DNA of 64,000 nucleotides from assembly GCA_025350245.1 (NCBI GenBank), contig JANXYG010000039.1, positions 34,357 through 98,356 on the forward strand, in the 5' to 3' direction. The first letter of the stretch is position 1, and each line of letters opens with the position of its first letter. The notes beneath the pieces are model-generated. The model saw only the letters and a program-made list of their open reading frames with translations, was not told the origin of the DNA and searched no databases. The position numbers were made by a program, and so were the translations under genes. Origin of the DNA: Betaproteobacteria bacterium (GTDB lineage: Bacteria > Pseudomonadota > Gammaproteobacteria > Burkholderiales > Ga0077523). Of this stretch, positions 17,107 through 28,428 are shown in pieces.

Positions 17107-18141
17107 TCAGCGGATCGCACCGCCCGGAAAGCGGTCGCGGTTCTGCCGGTCGAACATCCACCCCGGATACTCGGGCGGCAACTGGCTGGCTGCATCGAGC
17201 GACTGCAGCTCGGCAGCGGACAGCCGCAGGTCGGTTGCCGCGATATTGTCGGCGAGTTGCTCCTTCGTTTTCGCGCCGACGATGACGCTCGCGACACCCG
17301 GCTGATGCAGCAGCCACGACAGGGCAACCCGTGCGACCGAAACGCCGTGCGCCAGGGCGATCGGACGCATTGCCTCGACGCAGCGAAACGCACGCGGGCG
17401 GTCGACCGGCGGAAAATCGAAACTCGTGCGTCGCGCACCGTCCGGCCCTTTGTCGTTCTCGGCAAATTTTCCGGAGAGCAGGCCACCGGCCAACGGACTC
17501 CATACCAGGATACCCAAGCCCTGATCCAGCGCCATCGGCACGATCTCGCGTTCGAGCTCGCGCCCGGCGAGCGAGTAATACGCCTGCACGCTCTCGAAGC
17601 GGTTCCACCCGCGCTGCTGCGAAATCGACACCGCCTTCATCATCTGCCAGGCGGCATGGTTGCTCACGCCGAGATAGCGGACCTTGCCGGAACGGACCAG
17701 ATCCTCCAGCGCACGCAGCGTCTCTTCCAGCGGCGTGGCCAGATCCTGACCGTGGATCTGATAGAGGTCGAGGTGATCGAGCTGCAAGCGCCGCAGGCTG
17801 GCGTTCACGCCATCCAGGATGTGTCCGCGCGACAGGCCGACCTGGTTCGGTCCCGGCCCCATGCGAATCCGCACCTTCGAGGCGATGACCAGTTGCTCGC
17901 GTGGCAAGCCGAGATTCGCAAGGGCCTGGCCGACCAGCGCTTCCGAATCGCCCTCCGAGTAGACGTCTGCGGTATCAATGAAGTTGACGCCGGCATCGAA
18001 CGCCGCCTTGATCTGCGCTTCGACCTCGGCCAGCGCAAGCTGCCCGATGGGCTGCCAGCGGCCCTTGCCGCCATAGGTCATGGTGCCGAGACCGATTTCC
18101 GAGACCAGCAGGCCAGAGCGGCCGAGCAGGCGGTAGCGCAT
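17107..18141 (-). CDS. Aldo/keto reductase
   Basis: 344 aa. TIM-barrel oxidoreductase with the tetrad Asp56, Tyr61 (FIDTADVYSEGDSE), Lys89 (IASKV) and His near 131 (YQIHGQD). C-terminal NADPH-binding segment VASVIVGAKTKEQL is present. Length and sequence match the YajO/Tas-like group that reduces aldehydes. No substrate information in the neighbourhood. Confidence 0.92.
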   Translation of the reverse strand: MRYRLLGRSGLLVSEIGLGTMTYGGKGRWQPIGQLALAEVEAQIKAAFDAGVNFIDTADVYSEGDSEALVGQALANLGLPREQLVIASKVRIRMGPGPNQVGLSRGHILDGVNASLRRLQLDHLDLYQIHGQDLATPLEETLRALEDLVRSGKVRYLGVSNHAAWQMMKAVSISQQRGWNRFESVQAYYSLAGRELEREIVPMALDQGLGILVWSPLAGGLLSGKFAENDKGPDGARRTSFDFPPVDRPRAFRCVEAMRPIALAHGVSVARVALSWLLHQPGVASVIVGAKTKEQLADNIAATDLRLSAAELQSLDAASQLPPEYPGWMFDRQNRDRFPGGAIR

Positions 18142-18395
18142 TGCAACCTCCGATGAGCGATAGGCGGGATCGCAGTCTAAGGCCTGAGGGTTGGCCTCGG
18201 CGTTCTGGTGTCGCCGTGCTGATGTGCTTCGCGACGCGCGTGATCTGCGTCGGGGTCGGGGCGGGCCAGCCGGCCTCCTTGCAGGTGCGCACGATCGCTT
18301 CGTTGGTGTCGAAGTACACCTGTCAGTAGTGGACGTTGTTGGTGTGGGGACGAACGGCGATCACCGGGCCGTTGCGGTACCGGTCGACGATGATT
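18142..18395 (-). other. Non-genic gap with an eroded minus-strand frame
   Basis: A minus-strand frame reads VRPHTNNVHY, one TGA stop, then QVYFDTNEAIVRTCKEAGW and continues to about 18160. The two parts have protein-like composition and lie in the same frame, so this could be a small gene with a nonsense mutation. I recognise no family. No promoter or terminator of note. Confidence 0.35.
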
Positions 18396-19643
18396 TCAGC
18401 TTTTGCGCCGCTTCCTGCCACTATGCACCGGCGCCAGTATTCCCATGGCATCCATGAGTTCGCCCAGATCGTCGAATTCGCCCGGATCCGGATCTTCCGG
18501 CTCCAACTCATAGTGTTTGAGCATGCCGCGCAACACGACCGGGTCACGAAAGTCCACCAGGTTATCCTCGATCTGCCGGACCTGGGCACGCAACTCCGCG
18601 ACCTCGACGCTCAGTTGTTGCTCGACGGCCGTCGGCATCACGGCACGGCGCCAACCGATCAGGTGACGGAATGGCAGGATGCAGCTCTCGATCTCGGCAT
18701 TCAGACCGGCGAGCTGCTCGCGCAGTATCTCGTTGTAATGCGCCAAGCGCTGCGGCGACACCGAGGACAGATGTTCCGCATCGATCTGCTCGGTCTCGAG
18801 TTGCAACGACAGCAGTGTCAGCAGGTCGTTGGCGGCGTAGGCCTGGTTGACCCGCTGCATCAGGAACGTCTTGCGCTGCCGCGCATCGTCGTCGGGCTCG
18901 CGGTCAGGATGCAGGGCGCTGGCAAGCTTGCGATAGACGTCGCGCAGCGATTGACCGACTTCCTTGGCCGCCTGATCGCGCCGTGCTTGCGCCAACCCGG
19001 CCTTGGTGCCGCCCGCCTTGGTGCGCCCGCCAGCGCGTTTCTGGGTGCGTTCCTCGTCGAGCCGGGCTTCCTGTGCCATCCGCTCATGCATCACTTTTTC
19101 GGCATGCAGCAGCAGATCGTCGGCGCTTGCGGCGTCATGTTCATCCCCGACCTCGATGCCGAAGACCTCTTGCAGCATGGCCTCGGTAAGGTCCCGCTCC
19201 GATTGCCGGGCGCCCTTGCGCGAAACGTCGCTGTACTTGTCGTGCAAGGCTTCCAAAGCGGCGTCATCGTCGTCGCCGTCCTCCAGCAAGCCGACCACCA
19301 GATTCATCAGCAGTTGCTCGAGCTTGGCGCGCTGCACCCGGGTCAGCCCGCGACCTTGCGATGGCTGGCACAGCAATTCGTCGATGAGATCGGCCATCCG
19401 GCGCTGGCCGGCGCGCAGTTTCGCCGCGAGCGGCTCGATCTCGTCCACCACCCGCTGGGCGAACCGCGGCTGAAAGTCCTGCCATTTCTCCAGCACCTTG
19501 CGCTGGGACTCGATTTTCGCCACCAGCCGCTGAAAGCTTTCCTGCGCCTTGTTCACTGGCTTGTTTTGCGCAACCACCTTGGCCAGGGACAAATCCTTGC
19601 CCGGTTCGTCGTCGAAGAGTGATGCTGTGGTCGGACGGATCAT
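18396..19643 (-). CDS. J-domain (DnaJ-like) protein
   Basis: 415 aa. A J domain occupies roughly residues 225-290, with the HPD signature in LASALHPDREPDDD and the helix IV region VNQAYAANDLLTLL. The J domain is in the middle; the N-terminal 200 residues are charged and predicted helical or coiled coil (SQRKVLEKWQDFQ, ELRAGQRRMADLI). No zinc-finger or G/F region, so a type III J protein that should recruit DnaK to a specific client. I recall similar proteins annotated as 'molecular chaperone DnaJ' in Burkholderiales. Monocistronic. Confidence 0.87.
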   Translation of the reverse strand: MIRPTTASLFDDEPGKDLSLAKVVAQNKPVNKAQESFQRLVAKIESQRKVLEKWQDFQPRFAQRVVDEIEPLAAKLRAGQRRMADLIDELLCQPSQGRGLTRVQRAKLEQLLMNLVVGLLEDGDDDDAALEALHDKYSDVSRKGARQSERDLTEAMLQEVFGIEVGDEHDAASADDLLLHAEKVMHERMAQEARLDEERTQKRAGGRTKAGGTKAGLAQARRDQAAKEVGQSLRDVYRKLASALHPDREPDDDARQRKTFLMQRVNQAYAANDLLTLLSLQLETEQIDAEHLSSVSPQRLAHYNEILREQLAGLNAEIESCILPFRHLIGWRRAVMPTAVEQQLSVEVAELRAQVRQIEDNLVDFRDPVVLRGMLKHYELEPEDPDPGEFDDLGELMDAMGILAPVHSGRKRRKS

Positions 19644-20076
19644 GGTTTTCAGTTGTCGATCAACTCAGGGATGTCTTGCTCTCGGCACCCTGCGAATCGC
19701 AGTCCGGCGATGGCGCCGTCGCCGGTCAGGGTGAGCCTGGCTGCCGTTCATGCCGGCGCGGCGGTCAATCACACGACGATGACAACGGCTTTGAACCCAG
19801 AGGTTCGTACCCGGCGCCGCGGTTCGACCGGGCAGCCGGACGCAAGATACCGGCTGTTCGGTGCCGAATGCCACCCTGCGTCCTTCCCCGCAAACCCGGC
19901 AACGCCCCGCTGCACTCGGCGGCGACGCTGCTCATCCTCGCCGAGGGGTCGATAGTGCCGATGGCGCCAGCCGTCCGGATCCCCATGGCGGTTGCTGCAT
20001 AGGCTCTCACATCGGCACGGGCGCAGCAGCACCCCGCCGGAAACGATCGAGAACAGCATCACGAACACCCGCAGCA
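19644..20076. other. Gap without a supported gene
   Basis: About 430 bases. Open frames exist on both strands but have arginine-rich shadow-like composition, no ribosome site and no family resemblance. No tRNA, terminator or clear repeat seen. Confidence 0.5.
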
Positions 20077-22119
20077 CTACGCCGGCTCGACCTCCACCCT
20101 CGCGTCGAAGCTCGACTGTCCCGCGGAGAACGCGAAGATATCGACCGCGGCATCCGGGAGCACCGGCGCACCGCTCGTCAACTGATTGAGCCCCGGCCAT
20201 CCATCGCGAATCCACAGGCTTCCTGGCGGGATGCGCTCGGTCACATGGGCGCGAGCCGCGAACGCGCCACGATCGTTGAAGACGCGGATCGCGGCACCGT
20301 CCGCGATCTGGCGGGCTGAGGCATCCGCGGGCGCCAGCCATAGCCGCGGCTCGGGCTCGCGGCGAGCCAGCGTCGGCAATTCGCGGCCGTTGTTATAGAA
20401 CGAATGGAAGTGCCCCATCGTGCGACCCTGCGTCAGCGCCAACGGATAGCTCCCGGCATCGGACTTCGACGGCTCCACGTAAGACGGCAACGGCGGCAGA
20501 CCGAGCGATTTCGCCTTGGCCGAGTAGAACTCGATCTTGCGCGACGGCGTGTCGAACTCGAATGTCGGGTTGGCCACGTGCGAGATGTTCAGCGCCCCGA
20601 TGCCCCCTTGCCTTCGCAGCGACGCCACCGTGGCGTGGCCGGTGCACGGGTGGTCGAGGATGGCGTCGACGAGCGCCTCTTGCGACGTCCAGGGATAGAA
20701 CCCGCCGAGGCCGAGCCGTTCGGCCAGTTCCTTGATCAGCCGGTCCAGCGACCGCGTCTCGCCGGCCGGCGCCAACGCCGGCTCCATGAGATACAGATGC
20801 GTGTGCGTCATCTTGCAGCCCAGCTCTTCGAGCCAGGCCGTGGCGGGCAGCACGACATCGGCAAAGCGGCGCGCCGTGTCGTTGAGGAACAGGTCGTAGC
20901 TCACCACCAGCCGCGTGCGGTCCAGCCCCTCGGCCAACGCATTCGTGTCGGAAAACGACGACAGCATGTTGGTGCCCATCAGCAGCAGGTTGTGGATACG
21001 GCCTTCGCGCAAAGCCGCCGTGACCGCGGACATCTGATTGGGCATTGCGGTGCCGGGTGCTCGGCGCTCTGGCGCCGTGATGTTGCCCAGGCCCCGGCCG
21101 TGCGCGGCGCTGCCGTGCCGCGGGCCGAAGCCCGCGCCCGGCTTTCCCACGTTACCGGTCAGGCCCGGCAGGCAGGCGATGGCGCGACCGGCCTGCCAGC
21201 CGTTGTCGCCCTTGTGCATCGAGCTGCCGCCCAGCACGATCATCGCGGGCCGCGTATCCGCATAGCGCCTGGCCAGCGCCACGATGCGCTCGGCCGATAC
21301 GCCCGTGACCGGTTCAGCCCACGCCGGTGTGTATTGCCGCACGTGTGCCGCCAGTTGCTCGAACCCCACCGTATGCCGGGCCACGAACGCCGCGTCATGA
21401 CGGCCTTCGGCGCAGATCACGTGCATCAGCGCCAGCGCCAATGCCGTGTCGGCGCCCGGACGAATGAGGAGCACCTCATCGGACTTGGCCGCCGCTTCGG
21501 TGTGGCGGACATCGATGGTCACGATGTAGGCACCGCGCCGCTTGGCCGCGAGCAGATGCCGCGCCGTGTTCGGCTGGCTGGCGAGATTGGCAGCCCAGAG
21601 GAGGATGAGCTGCGAGTGCTCGCCCATGTCCTCCTTGGTGTTGGTCTCGAGCATGCCCGTGAGGCCCAGGCCGAAGGCGCCGAGACCCCAGCAGATCATG
21701 GAGGGGCTCCAGAACTGGCTGCCATGGAAATTGGCGAATCGCGCCATCAGTTGCGCGCTGATGCGGGTGCCGTAGTTGGTGGTGAAGGTGCCGTGGCCGG
21801 GCCAAAGCGCGGTGGCCGCCGGCGGCGACTGCGAGATGCGGTCGACGATGCGATCCAGCGCCTCGTCCCAGGGGGCCTGCCTGAACTCGTCGGTGCGACG
21901 GTCACGCACCAGGGGATGGAGCAGGCGCGCGGGGTTGTCGACGATCTCCCGCGACGCGTGGCCACGGATGCACAGAAAGCCCTGGCTGTCGGGATTGGCC
22001 TCGTCGCCCGTGACCCCGACCAGCTTGCCTTCGCGGACCTCCGCGAGCATGCCGCACAGCGTCGGATGGCAGTTCATCGGACACATCGTGCGGACGATCT
22101 TCGATGGGGCGGGTGTCAA
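20077..22119 (-). CDS. Molybdopterin-dependent oxidoreductase, DMSO reductase family
   Basis: 680 aa, apparently from a TTG at 22119. N-terminal Cys13, Cys17, Cys22 and Cys50 form a [4Fe-4S] site (CPMNCHPTLC ... LCIRG). Following are bis-MGD binding segments: NYGTRISAQ, VTIDVRHTEAA, LGGSSMHKGDNG and, at the C-terminus, the molydopterin dinucleotide-binding domain (LTQGRTMGHFHSFYNNGREL). No twin-arginine signal, so cytoplasmic. Family members include formate dehydrogenase, nitrate reductase and assorted anaerobic or xenobiotic hydroxylases; no partner subunits are encoded alongside, so substrate is open. Confidence 0.9.
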   Translation of the reverse strand: MTPAPSKIVRTMCPMNCHPTLCGMLAEVREGKLVGVTGDEANPDSQGFLCIRGHASREIVDNPARLLHPLVRDRRTDEFRQAPWDEALDRIVDRISQSPPAATALWPGHGTFTTNYGTRISAQLMARFANFHGSQFWSPSMICWGLGAFGLGLTGMLETNTKEDMGEHSQLILLWAANLASQPNTARHLLAAKRRGAYIVTIDVRHTEAAAKSDEVLLIRPGADTALALALMHVICAEGRHDAAFVARHTVGFEQLAAHVRQYTPAWAEPVTGVSAERIVALARRYADTRPAMIVLGGSSMHKGDNGWQAGRAIACLPGLTGNVGKPGAGFGPRHGSAAHGRGLGNITAPERRAPGTAMPNQMSAVTAALREGRIHNLLLMGTNMLSSFSDTNALAEGLDRTRLVVSYDLFLNDTARRFADVVLPATAWLEELGCKMTHTHLYLMEPALAPAGETRSLDRLIKELAERLGLGGFYPWTSQEALVDAILDHPCTGHATVASLRRQGGIGALNISHVANPTFEFDTPSRKIEFYSAKAKSLGLPPLPSYVEPSKSDAGSYPLALTQGRTMGHFHSFYNNGRELPTLARREPEPRLWLAPADASARQIADGAAIRVFNDRGAFAARAHVTERIPPGSLWIRDGWPGLNQLTSGAPVLPDAAVDIFAFSAGQSSFDARVEVEPA

Positions 22120-22185
22120 CGGGGGCTCCTCGTCTGGTGGGCAGGTGAAACAACCCTGAAGATGGTAGCGGAGAGGCGTTCGCCG

Positions 22186-24684
<2,499 letters not shown>

Positions 24685-24830
24685 GGTGTTCGCCTCCTGG
24701 GCGATGGGTGGGGCCGCATGCGAACCGCCACGAAGTGCATTTCGGATGTGCCGGGATTCGCGAAGCACGTGTCGATGTTGCTCGCGAGCAATGTGCGGAC
24801 GAGACTTTCAGCGCCGTTCATGGGTCGGGA

Positions 24831-25517
24831 TCAGAGAACCGTGCTGCGGGTGTAGGACTCGATGTTGTCGAGCAGGGCGTCGAGTGCCTTGCCCGCGCCA
24901 TCGACATCGGACTTGGCGATTGCGGCGGCGATCGCGGCGTGCAAGCGTGCCATCTCCGGCAGTTCCGACGACTGCTGGTAGTGCAAGTACCAGAATCGCC
25001 GCGACAGCCCGTGAAGCGAACGCATGGCGCCCTCCGCGAATTCATTGCGAGCGGCGGCAAGGCACAGGTCGTTGAACTCGCGATCGGCATTCATGAATGC
25101 GCGATCGTCCTTCTTCGACGCGGACACGACGAACTCCCTGGCCAGGCGGGCAAAATCCCGCCGCTGCGCTTCGGTCGCACGGCGCGCGGCGCCGCGACAG
25201 ATCAGGCGTTCGATCTCGCGCCGCGTTTCGAGCAGCAGCAACTGCTTGCCGGTGTCCATGTGCGACACCAGCAACCCGCGCTTCGGCAGCACCACGATGA
25301 GGTGCTCCCGCGCGAGGCGCTGCACCGCCTCGCGGATGGGCGTGCGCCCGATGCCGGTCATGTCGCTCAGCGCCTGCTCCGAGACAACGGACCCGGGCGC
25401 GATCCGCATCGTCACGATCGCCTCCTCGATCAGCTCGTAGGCGAGTGCCGGCAGTCGTGCCGGTGAGTCCGCAATCGCCTCGGGAGATCGTACGGCGCGC
25501 TGCGCACTGCTTCTCAA
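24831..25517 (-). CDS. GntR-family regulator with FCD domain
   Basis: About 228 aa, start uncertain; a TTG at 25517 overlaps the stop of the upstream membrane-hydroxylase gene (TTGA), and no ATG exists before MRIAPGS inside the HTH. Residues about 20-85 form the winged helix (ALAYELIEEAIVTM ... TGIGRTPIREAVQRL). The C-terminal FCD helical domain has the metal/ligand residues in ADREFNDLCL and the LHAAIAAAIAKSD region. FCD regulators respond to organic or sugar acids, which fits the catabolic genes on the other side of the hydroxylase. Confidence 0.87.
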   Translation of the reverse strand: MRSSAQRAVRSPEAIADSPARLPALAYELIEEAIVTMRIAPGSVVSEQALSDMTGIGRTPIREAVQRLAREHLIVVLPKRGLLVSHMDTGKQLLLLETRREIERLICRGAARRATEAQRRDFARLAREFVVSASKKDDRAFMNADREFNDLCLAAARNEFAEGAMRSLHGLSRRFWYLHYQQSSELPEMARLHAAIAAAIAKSDVDGAGKALDALLDNIESYTRSTVL

Positions 25518-26329
25518 GCGGGCGCGCCCGCCAATACGCCTTGCTCCTGGGCCGTGAGCTGCGGGCCGTCCAGCGTGACTCGCGAGTGGTCGTTGCGGAA
25601 CCGACCGATGATCGGCTTCAGTTCGTCCTTGACGTGCTCCTGGCTGTAGCCGTTGAAGAGATGGCCGGGCAGGCCGCGCCGCAGATCGCTCGTCCCGAGG
25701 AACCAGTCGGCGATCGGGAACGTGAGGTTCATGTTGTACCTCATCATGATCCCCATGTTGTGGTGCGCCGTGTGGTGCCGGCGGATCGTGTTCACGAAAG
25801 GCATGTTGCGCACGAACCAGTTGTCGTGGACGTGGCAGCAGAAATGAAAGGTCTCGTACACGAGGTAGTGGCCGACCATCGTGATCATGACGACGTAGCC
25901 GACGTTGGCATTCAACACCAAGGCAGCGATGCTCCCGAACACCAGGCCGCCCACCCCGAGCGTGATCAGCACCCGCCACGGAAAGAACACGATACGGAAC
26001 TCGCGCGTGGTGTCGATCGTCGGCTCGACGTCGGAAAAATACTGGTGATGCTGGCGCGTGTGGCGCTCGTAGATCGCGCGCAGCGCGAAGACGTCGATGC
26101 GACGGTGCATCACGTAGCGATGCATGGACCACTCGACGAAGTTGCCGGCGATGAACACCGGCACGGCGATCAGCCATTCCCATCCAGCCGCCTGCATGCG
26201 GTTGAGGCAGAACCAGATGGTGGCGATGCCCGCCCCGTACATGACCGAGACGTGCAGCAGACCGTTGTAAAGCGGGCTGATGTTGGCCTTGTATTGCTCG
26301 CGAAACTGCCGTTGGCGGTCAGTCATCAT
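25514..26329 (-). CDS. Membrane fatty acid hydroxylase / sterol desaturase family protein
   Basis: 271 aa from the ATG at 26329 (a second ATG follows directly). Four hydrophobic membrane segments and the histidine cluster that binds a di-iron centre: HRYVMHR, HTRQHHQYF, ETFHFCCH and HHTAHHNMG. Family members hydroxylate or desaturate lipids, sterols or carotenoids using O2. The stop overlaps the start of the GntR regulator, indicating one transcription unit. Substrate unknown. Confidence 0.88.
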   Translation of the reverse strand: MMTDRQRQFREQYKANISPLYNGLLHVSVMYGAGIATIWFCLNRMQAAGWEWLIAVPVFIAGNFVEWSMHRYVMHRRIDVFALRAIYERHTRQHHQYFSDVEPTIDTTREFRIVFFPWRVLITLGVGGLVFGSIAALVLNANVGYVVMITMVGHYLVYETFHFCCHVHDNWFVRNMPFVNTIRRHHTAHHNMGIMMRYNMNLTFPIADWFLGTSDLRRGLPGHLFNGYSQEHVKDELKPIIGRFRNDHSRVTLDGPQLTAQEQGVLAGAPA

Positions 26330-26472
26330 GGTGGGGCTCCTGCTGGCAAATGATGCTCTGCGACAGAGGTCGGTCCAGACAGCAGGCCACCGCAGCGTAC
26401 GCATCGTGTACAACATATATACCAGATAGGCCGTCGGTGCGGTAGCCGCCGATTCGCGGTGGCACGGATGCG

Positions 26473-26504
26473 ATTTTTGATGCTAATGTGCATCATTTTT
26501 GATG
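26473..26504. promoter_or_regulatory. Probable VapB-type operator
   Basis: TGATGC-n6-GCATCA inverted repeat (26478-26495) and a direct repeat ATTTTTGATG at 26473-26482 and 26495-26504, just before the antitoxin start. AT-rich island. Confidence 0.5.
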
Positions 26505-26519
26505 ACAGCGAGACCCCGG

Positions 26520-26813
26520 GTGAGAACAACCGTGACCATCGACGATGATCTCTACAGGGAAGCGTTGGAGGTCGCCGATCCCGGCATGGACAAAGGCGAT
26601 CTTTTTCGCGAGGCGATGAAGGTCTTCGTGCGCGTGCAGTCGGGCAAACGCCTTGCCGCCCTCGGCGGCAGTGCACCAGAGATGAAAGACATTCCCCGTC
26701 GGCGGCCGGCGGCAGCGGTGAATCTGGTTCTGGCGGATACGTCGGTCTGGGTTGCACACTTCCGCAGCGCCATCCCGGCACTTCGATTGTTGGTCGAATC
26801 AGGCGTCCGGTAG
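26520..26813 (+). CDS. VapB-type antitoxin fused in frame to a VapC stub
   Basis: 97 aa from a GTG at 26520 ([16 protein letters not shown] is the usual family start); in-frame ATG at 26502 and TTG at 26499 would add 6-7 residues. Residues 1-65 are a ribbon-helix-helix antitoxin ending [14 protein letters not shown], the normal end of the family. No stop follows: the frame continues into [17 protein letters not shown], the first 20-30 residues of a PIN toxin, then stops at TAG. The antitoxin may still fold and bind its operator, but there is no toxin to neutralise. Confidence 0.72.
   Translation: MRTTVTIDDDLYREALEVADPGMDKGDLFREAMKVFVRVQSGKRLAALGGSAPEMKDIPRRRPAAAVNLVLADTSVWVAHFRSAIPALRLLVESGVR
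26718..26813 (+). pseudogene. Truncated VapC toxin (first 31 codons)
   Basis: From the GTG at 26718 the product would begin [20 protein letters not shown], including the first catalytic Asp of the PIN fold, then ends at residue 31. A complete VapC has about 130 residues; the other acidic residues are missing, so it cannot be active. The following DNA is the leader of the dehydratase gene. Confidence 0.72.
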
Positions 26814-26877
26814 AACCATCCCACGCCGCGCGGGACCCGATGTCGATCCGATGCACTTCGCCACCATCAGGAATCCC

Positions 26878-28425
26878 ATGATCGAAATCGCAGACAGACC
26901 CGCCGCCGGCGCCACGATCCGGCTGCACGCCACCGACAACGTCGTCGTGGCCCGCACCGACATCGCGATCGGCGCTCGCCTGGAACCCGAAGGGCTGGTG
27001 TCGCGCAGCCAGGTGCCCGCCGGGCACAAGATCGCAGCCCGTGCGATCATCAAAGGCGAGCCGATCCGCAAGTACAACGTGACCATCGGCTTCGCGGCGA
27101 ACGACATTCCGGCCGGGACTTTCGTGCATTCGCACAACGTGGAGTTCCGCGAGTTCGATCGCGACTACGCCTACGCGCAGGACTACCGTCCGGTGGAGAT
27201 GCTCCCTGAAGCGGAGCGCGTGTCGTTCATGGGCATCGTGCGCGACAACGGGCAGGTCGCCACGCGTAATTATGTCGGGCTGGTATCGACGGTCAATTGT
27301 TCGGCGACCGTGGTGCACAAGATCGCCGAGTGGTTCACGCCCGAGCGTCTGGCCGAGTTTCCGAATGTCGACGGCGTGGTCGCCTTCGCGCACGGCACCG
27401 GTTGCGGCATGGAGGCCAGCGGTGAGCCGATGGATCTGTTGCGCAGGACGCTGGCCGGCTACGCGCGCCACGCCAACCTCGCCGGCTGTCTGGTCGTGGG
27501 CCTCGGCTGCGAGCGCAACCAGATCTCCAGCCTGTTCAAGGAGCAGCAGCTGGTCGACGGCATCCGCCTGAAGTCGTTCGTGATGCAGGACACCGGCGGC
27601 ACGCGCAAGACCATCGAAGCCGGCATCGCGGCGATCCGCGCAATGCTGCCCGATGCCAATCGAGTGACGCGAACGCGCGTCCCGGCCAGCCACATCACGG
27701 TAGGGTTGCAGTGCGGCGGCTCGGACGGTTTCTCGTCGATCACCGCCAACCCGGCGCTCGGTGCCGCGATGGATCTGCTGGTGCGCCATGGCGGCACGGC
27801 GATCCTGTCCGAAACCCCGGAGATCTACGGCGTCGAACATACGCTGACCCGCCGCGCCTGCAGCCGCGAAGTGGGCGAGAAGCTGATCGAACGCATCCGC
27901 TGGTGGAAGGAGGAATACACACCGGGCCGCGACACGCAGATCAACGGCAAGGTGAGCCCGGGCAACCAGTCCGGCGGGCTCGCCAACATCTTCGAGAAGT
28001 CGCTGGGGTCCTCGATGAAGGGTGGCACCGGGCCGCTGATGGAGGTCTACCGCTATGCGGAGCCGGTGAACAAGAAGGGCTTCGTGTTCATGGATACCCC
28101 CGGGTTCGACCCCTGCTCCGCCACGGGGCAGATCGCCGGCGGCGCCAACATGATCCTGTTCACCACCGGCCGCGGATCGATGTTCGGCGCCAAGCCGGTG
28201 CCGTCCATCAAGCTCGCCACCAACACGCCCATGTACCGCCGGCTCGAGGAAGACATGGACATCAATTGCGGCGAGATCCTGGACGGCACGTCGACTATTC
28301 AGCAGATGGGAAAACAGATCCTCGAACACACGCTGCGAGTCGCGTCGGGCGAGAGGAGCAAGAGCGAACTGCTCGGCTTGGGCGACCACGAGTTCGTGCC
28401 GTGGAACATCGGGATCGTGGGGTGA
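26878..28425 (+). CDS. UxaA-family (altronate/galactarate-type) dehydratase
   Basis: 515 aa from the ATG at 26878 (AGGA seven bases upstream); an ATG at 26851 would add nine residues. N-terminal SAF domain (residues about 10-90: IRLHATDNVVVARTDI ... FVHSHNVEF) is followed by the catalytic UxaA domain with conserved AFAHGTGCGM, VVGLGCERNQ, GLQCGGSDGFS and the Fe-binding region FMDTPGFDPCS ATGQIAGG. These single-chain enzymes dehydrate hexonic or hexaric acids such as altronate or galactarate, metal dependent. Substrate cannot be fixed. First of four co-directional catabolic genes; four bases before the SDR. Confidence 0.9.
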   Translation: MIEIADRPAAGATIRLHATDNVVVARTDIAIGARLEPEGLVSRSQVPAGHKIAARAIIKGEPIRKYNVTIGFAANDIPAGTFVHSHNVEFREFDRDYAYAQDYRPVEMLPEAERVSFMGIVRDNGQVATRNYVGLVSTVNCSATVVHKIAEWFTPERLAEFPNVDGVVAFAHGTGCGMEASGEPMDLLRRTLAGYARHANLAGCLVVGLGCERNQISSLFKEQQLVDGIRLKSFVMQDTGGTRKTIEAGIAAIRAMLPDANRVTRTRVPASHITVGLQCGGSDGFSSITANPALGAAMDLLVRHGGTAILSETPEIYGVEHTLTRRACSREVGEKLIERIRWWKEEYTPGRDTQINGKVSPGNQSGGLANIFEKSLGSSMKGGTGPLMEVYRYAEPVNKKGFVFMDTPGFDPCSATGQIAGGANMILFTTGRGSMFGAKPVPSIKLATNTPMYRRLEEDMDINCGEILDGTSTIQQMGKQILEHTLRVASGERSKSELLGLGDHEFVPWNIGIVG

Positions 28426-28428
28426 GAC

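Noticed and set aside
19765..20010. Minus-strand 81-codon frame in the gap before the molybdopterin oxidoreductase
   Set aside because: No ribosome site, Arg/Gly/Ser-rich shadow-like sequence, and no family resemblance.
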